Position numbers and translations under genes: made by a program. This document shows positions 62,796 through 64,000 of a stretch of DNA of 64,000 nucleotides, piece by piece. A model generated the notes under the pieces. That model searched no databases and was not told the origin of the DNA. It saw nothing but the letters and a program-made list of their open reading frames with translations. Location: NCBI RefSeq assembly GCF_020360975.1, contig NW_025408673.1:3224001-3288000 (forward strand), written 5' to 3'. Positions within the stretch are counted from its first letter, which is position 1. Each line of letters opens with the position of its first letter. The DNA comes from Hirsutella rhossiliensis (lineage: Eukaryota > Ascomycota > Sordariomycetes > Hypocreales > Ophiocordycipitaceae).

Positions 62796-63562
62796 AAGGC
62801 ATACGATCGAGCCCAACAGTACGTGGAACAGCGTGCCCGTGGCGCGTATGTGGCTTCAATCTGTCAACCAGAGGCCTCATTCGACATCTCTATTGCTGCC
62901 CAGGTCCAAACCCCTACGGAAGAGGATTGCACGACCCTCAACAAGCGGCTTCAATGGCAGAAAGACCACCAGCAGCGAGGCCTAACGTATATCCCTATTG
63001 ACCTCGCCAATGCCAAGCTTATCGTCTTTACCGACGGTTCCTTTGCGAACAATAAGGACCTATCGTCACAGCTAGGCTTCGTCATTGCCCTAGTCAATGA
63101 GACCGAGACCGCACGTACCAAAGACCAATTCGGGATCAAGGGCAATGTCCTCCATTGGAGCTCAACGAAGTGTAAGAGGGTCACCCGAAGCGTGCTAGCA
63201 TCAGAGATCTACGGCATGGTCAACGGATTCGATATTGGGATATCACTAGCAACGACGATACGGAAGATCACAGACCGCCTCAATCTTCCCCCTATCCCCT
63301 AATCGTTTGCACCGACTCTTTTCCTCTACGAGTGCCTCGTTAAGCTAGGCACAACGAAGGAGAAGCGATTGATGATAGATATCATGGCCTACGTCAATCC
63401 TACGAAAGGCGTGAGATCACAGAAATCCGCTGGATTAACGGCGCAGACAACCCAGCAGATGCTATGACAAAGGCATCGCCTAACCGCGCCCTCGAACGCC
63501 TCGTCGATACGAATAGCCTTACGATTAGGATAGAAGGATCAGTCGAACGCCCTCCCCGCTAG
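62796..63562 (+). pseudogene. Ty1/copia reverse transcriptase end and RNase H, right copy
   Basis: From the Crypton border the plus strand reads YDRAQQYVEQRARGAYVASICQ, then LIVFTDGSFANNKDLSSQLGF and SVLASEIYGMVNGFDIGISL. A break at 63300 stops the frame. RNase H resumes as YECLVKLGTTKEKRLMIDIM and NGADNPADAMTKASPN and ends at a stop at 63562. It is the same family as 58883-59441, inverted, and extends further upstream. Confidence 0.8.
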
Positions 63563-63582
63563 CTGCCGCTCGAACCGTCACC

Positions 63583-63730
63583 CTTGTCGCACCCCCTTGT
63601 CGCACCCCCTTGTCGCACCCCCTTGTCGCACCCCCTTGTCGCACCCTTGCGGTCGCACCCTTGCGGTCGCACCCTTGCGGTCGCACCCTTGCGGTCGCAC
63701 CCACGCTCCCGCACCCACGCTCCCGCACCC
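63583..63730 (+). repeat. GTCGCACCC minisatellite
   Basis: About five units of CTTGTCGCACCCC are followed by about five of TTGCGGTCGCACCC and two of ACGCTCCCGCACCC. Then come three CAGCGATT words (to about 63766). It immediately follows the copia fragment. Confidence 0.85.
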
Positions 63731-63766
63731 GCTGCTACTGCAGCGATTGCAGCGATTGCAGCGATA

Positions 63767-64000
63767 AAAGAAGATTTGCCAGTGTGGGAATGTGTTGGAA
63801 CGGCGCAGCAGGAAGGGCGGCATGGGTCACCTGCCAGGTCACGTGGGGCATTCAGCCGAGATTTCTGCGGGCCCAAAAGGGGCACATTCCTAGCCGGAAG
63901 GGGGCAACACACACATCGCCTTTACACACACACAGCCGTGCATATAGCTCCAATTGACCTCTTCTGTGTGCCCACTATCGTTGCCACCTTCCTCATTCGG
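63767..64000. other. No recognised gene
   Basis: Terminal sequence with a CACACACA run and no coding frame of note. Confidence 0.4.

Noticed and set aside
63583..63730. Tandem C-rich repeat as telomeric sequence
   Set aside because: The units are GTCGCACCC-type and not TTAGGG/CCCTAA, and unique sequence follows.

Overview
This window looks like a transposon-rich accessory segment of a filamentous ascomycete genome. The evidence is GT...AG spliceosomal introns, Zn2Cys6, bZIP and SPT3-type nuclear genes, a chromodomain Ty3/gypsy element, Tad-like LINEs, a GCR1_C Crypton and DUF6570-type Helitrons. A heat-labile-enterotoxin-like ADP-ribosyltransferase gene near the right side is a family expanded in insect-associated Hypocreales, so a hypocrealean host is a reasonable inference but is not shown directly. 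Almost all coding sequence belongs to mobile elements or to host-gene debris cut up by them. The elements remain GC-rich and are broken mostly by small indels, not by dense C-to-T change.

Layout. 1-1.1 kb: decayed hAT transposase (minus). 1.6-2.5 kb: small zinc-finger/Zn2Cys6 regulator. 3.1-4.1 kb: two uncharacterised repeat families that recur at 12.7-15.6 kb. 4.8-7.0 kb: intact BRCT-less ATP-dependent DNA ligase (minus) with its own TATA box. 7.6-12.0 kb: Tad-like LINE (minus) whose ORF1 is split by a 1.57-kb gag-only LINE (plus) flanked by a perfect 12-bp target duplication. 13.7-14.2 kb: broken SPT3 fragment. 16.4 kb: tRNA-like sequence. 16.8-22.8 kb: a bZIP regulator gene interrupted by a 5.4-kb Ty3/gypsy chromovirus with 5-bp target duplication, 232-234-bp LTRs, a self-priming-type primer site and a polypurine tract. 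23.6-24.2 kb: PIF1-type helicase remnant.

24.4-54.8 kb is a head-to-tail array of three Helitrons of about 10 kb each (copies A, B, C), of the non-canonical Helitron2-like kind. Each carries a plus-strand Rep-helicase gene (DUF6570 region, HUH/Y2 Rep, PIF1-type helicase) and, divergently at its 5' side, a minus-strand accessory gene with a conserved intron. That accessory protein may be an OB-fold/ssDNA-binding factor. All copies are frameshifted, at different places. The array ends in about a dozen tandem copies of the Helitron terminus, abutting a truncated MULE transposase (54.8-56.0 kb).

56.7-58.1 kb: the enterotoxin-like ADP-ribosyltransferase with an upstream TATA box. 58.9-63.6 kb: a Crypton-like tyrosine-recombinase element bounded by 12-bp inverted repeats and sandwiched between two oppositely oriented Ty1/copia RNase H fragments. 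A G/C-rich minisatellite and sequence without recognised genes follow to the window end.

The plausible functional host genes are the zinc regulator, the DNA ligase and the enterotoxin-like gene. The bZIP and SPT3 sequences are damaged.
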